The position numbers and the translations under genes were made by a program. This document shows positions 13,299 through 13,710 of a DNA stretch of 13,710 bases, piece by piece (the stretch's first letter is position 1; each line of letters begins with the position of its first letter). Source of the DNA: an uncultured Desulfobacterium sp. (lineage in GTDB: Bacteria; Desulfobacterota; Desulfobacteria; Desulfobacterales; Desulfobacteraceae); NCBI GenBank assembly GCA_937124525.1, contig CAKZLA010000391.1, forward strand, positions 1-13,710. Direction: 5' to 3'. The notes beneath the pieces are model-generated. The model was not told the DNA's origin and made no database searches. It saw only the letters and a program-made list of their open reading frames with translations.

Positions 13299-13710
13299 AT
13301 GCATCTAGGATCGTTGCCTGAAAAGCAAGGTTTGTACGACCCGACTAATGAGCACGACGCGTGCGGAGTGGGTTTTGTTGCTCATATCAAGGGCGAAAAA
13401 AGCCATGGTATAGTTGAGCAAGGGTTAACCATATTAAAACGCATCGTGCATCGCGGTGCGGTTGGTGCTGATCCTAAAGCGGGCGATGGCGCTGGCTTGT
13501 TGATGCAAATTCCAGATACCTTTTTCCGTGAAGTTCTAGATTTTGAACTACCTGATGCTGGCCAGTATGGCGTTGGTATGCTTTTCCTGCCCAAAGATGA
13601 TGTACAGCGTGAAGCGATAGAGCAAGTAGTCAATCAGACTATTGAAGCGGAAGGCTTATCTGTACTTGGCTGGCGAACTGTTCCTGTAGATAACAGCGGC
13701 TTAGGTGAAA
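13299..13710 (+). CDS. gltB: Glutamate synthase large subunit, N-terminal part, 3' partial
   Basis: The ATG at 13299 is preceded by GAGAGGA at 4 nt, and the frame stays open to the window end (137 complete codons; the full protein is usually about 1500). The start shows a short propeptide and then EHDACGVGFVAHIKG. Cys22 is the expected catalytic N-terminal cysteine of the class II (Ntn) glutamine amidotransferase domain after propeptide removal. HRGAVGADPKAGDGAGLLMQIPD is the conserved continuation. The enzyme transfers the amide of glutamine to 2-oxoglutarate, with GltD supplying electrons from NADPH. The style fits Gammaproteobacteria better than the left side of the window (inference). Confidence 0.93.
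   Translation, partial: MHLGSLPEKQGLYDPTNEHDACGVGFVAHIKGEKSHGIVEQGLTILKRIVHRGAVGADPKAGDGAGLLMQIPDTFFREVLDFELPDAGQYGVGMLFLPKDDVQREAIEQVVNQTIEAEGLSVLGWRTVPVDNSGLGE

Overview
The left and central part of the window (1 to about 12450) reads like the chromosome of a Gram-negative, probably Desulfobacterota (Desulfobacterales-like) bacterium. This placement is an inference from protein style only: fused Bat proteins, an FimT/PilW/PilV/PilX minor pilin cluster, and coiled-coil membrane proteins with hendecad repeats. The last 1.2 kb looks gammaproteobacterial (a MoaB C-terminus and the start of a large-type glutamate synthase). It is joined to the rest inside pilX, so the window is probably either a chimeric assembly or the site of a rearrangement.

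Layout. (1) 1-4321, plus strand: the end of a Bat (VWA/TPR) operon. A BatB-BatC fusion, cut at its 5' end by the window edge, is followed after 28 bp by a BatD-BatE fusion. (2) 4349-5067, plus strand: a small toxin-antitoxin operon (ribbon-helix-helix antitoxin plus PIN-domain VapC toxin) with a good sigma70-type promoter. (3) 5087-7033, minus strand: a GspE/PilB secretion or pilus ATPase with an unusually long insert between its two zinc-binding CxxC pairs. (4) 7102-8803, minus strand: a cluster of coiled-coil membrane proteins. It holds one intact gene, one short truncated copy, one small membrane-segment remnant, and one frameshifted pseudogene split by a 198-bp non-coding inverted-repeat element. 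(5) 8804-10126: about 1.3 kb without a convincing gene, carrying two copies of a ~105-bp MITE, a solitary copy of the 198-bp element's terminal repeat, and two perfect palindromes. (6) 10127 to about 12450, plus strand: the minor type IV pilin operon fimT-pilW-pilV-pilX, with a third ~105-bp MITE between pilV and pilX. (7) About 12450-13710: an ankyrin-like stretch in frame with pilX, an N-terminally truncated moaB, a 253-bp gap with an 18-bp palindrome, and the first 137 codons of gltB.

How the parts relate. The minor pilins prime type IV pilus assembly and the GspE/PilB ATPase could power it, although the ATPase is on the opposite strand 3 kb away. The Bat proteins would form an envelope complex of VWA and TPR domains. 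The strongest new structure is mobile-element biology. Three short elements share GGCATCCTTCA-type ends and each is flanked by its own perfect 8-bp target duplication. A second, unrelated 198-bp element has an insertion site that can be read directly, because an uninterrupted paralogue of the broken gene lies 1 kb away. I found no defence system, CRISPR array, tRNA or rRNA.
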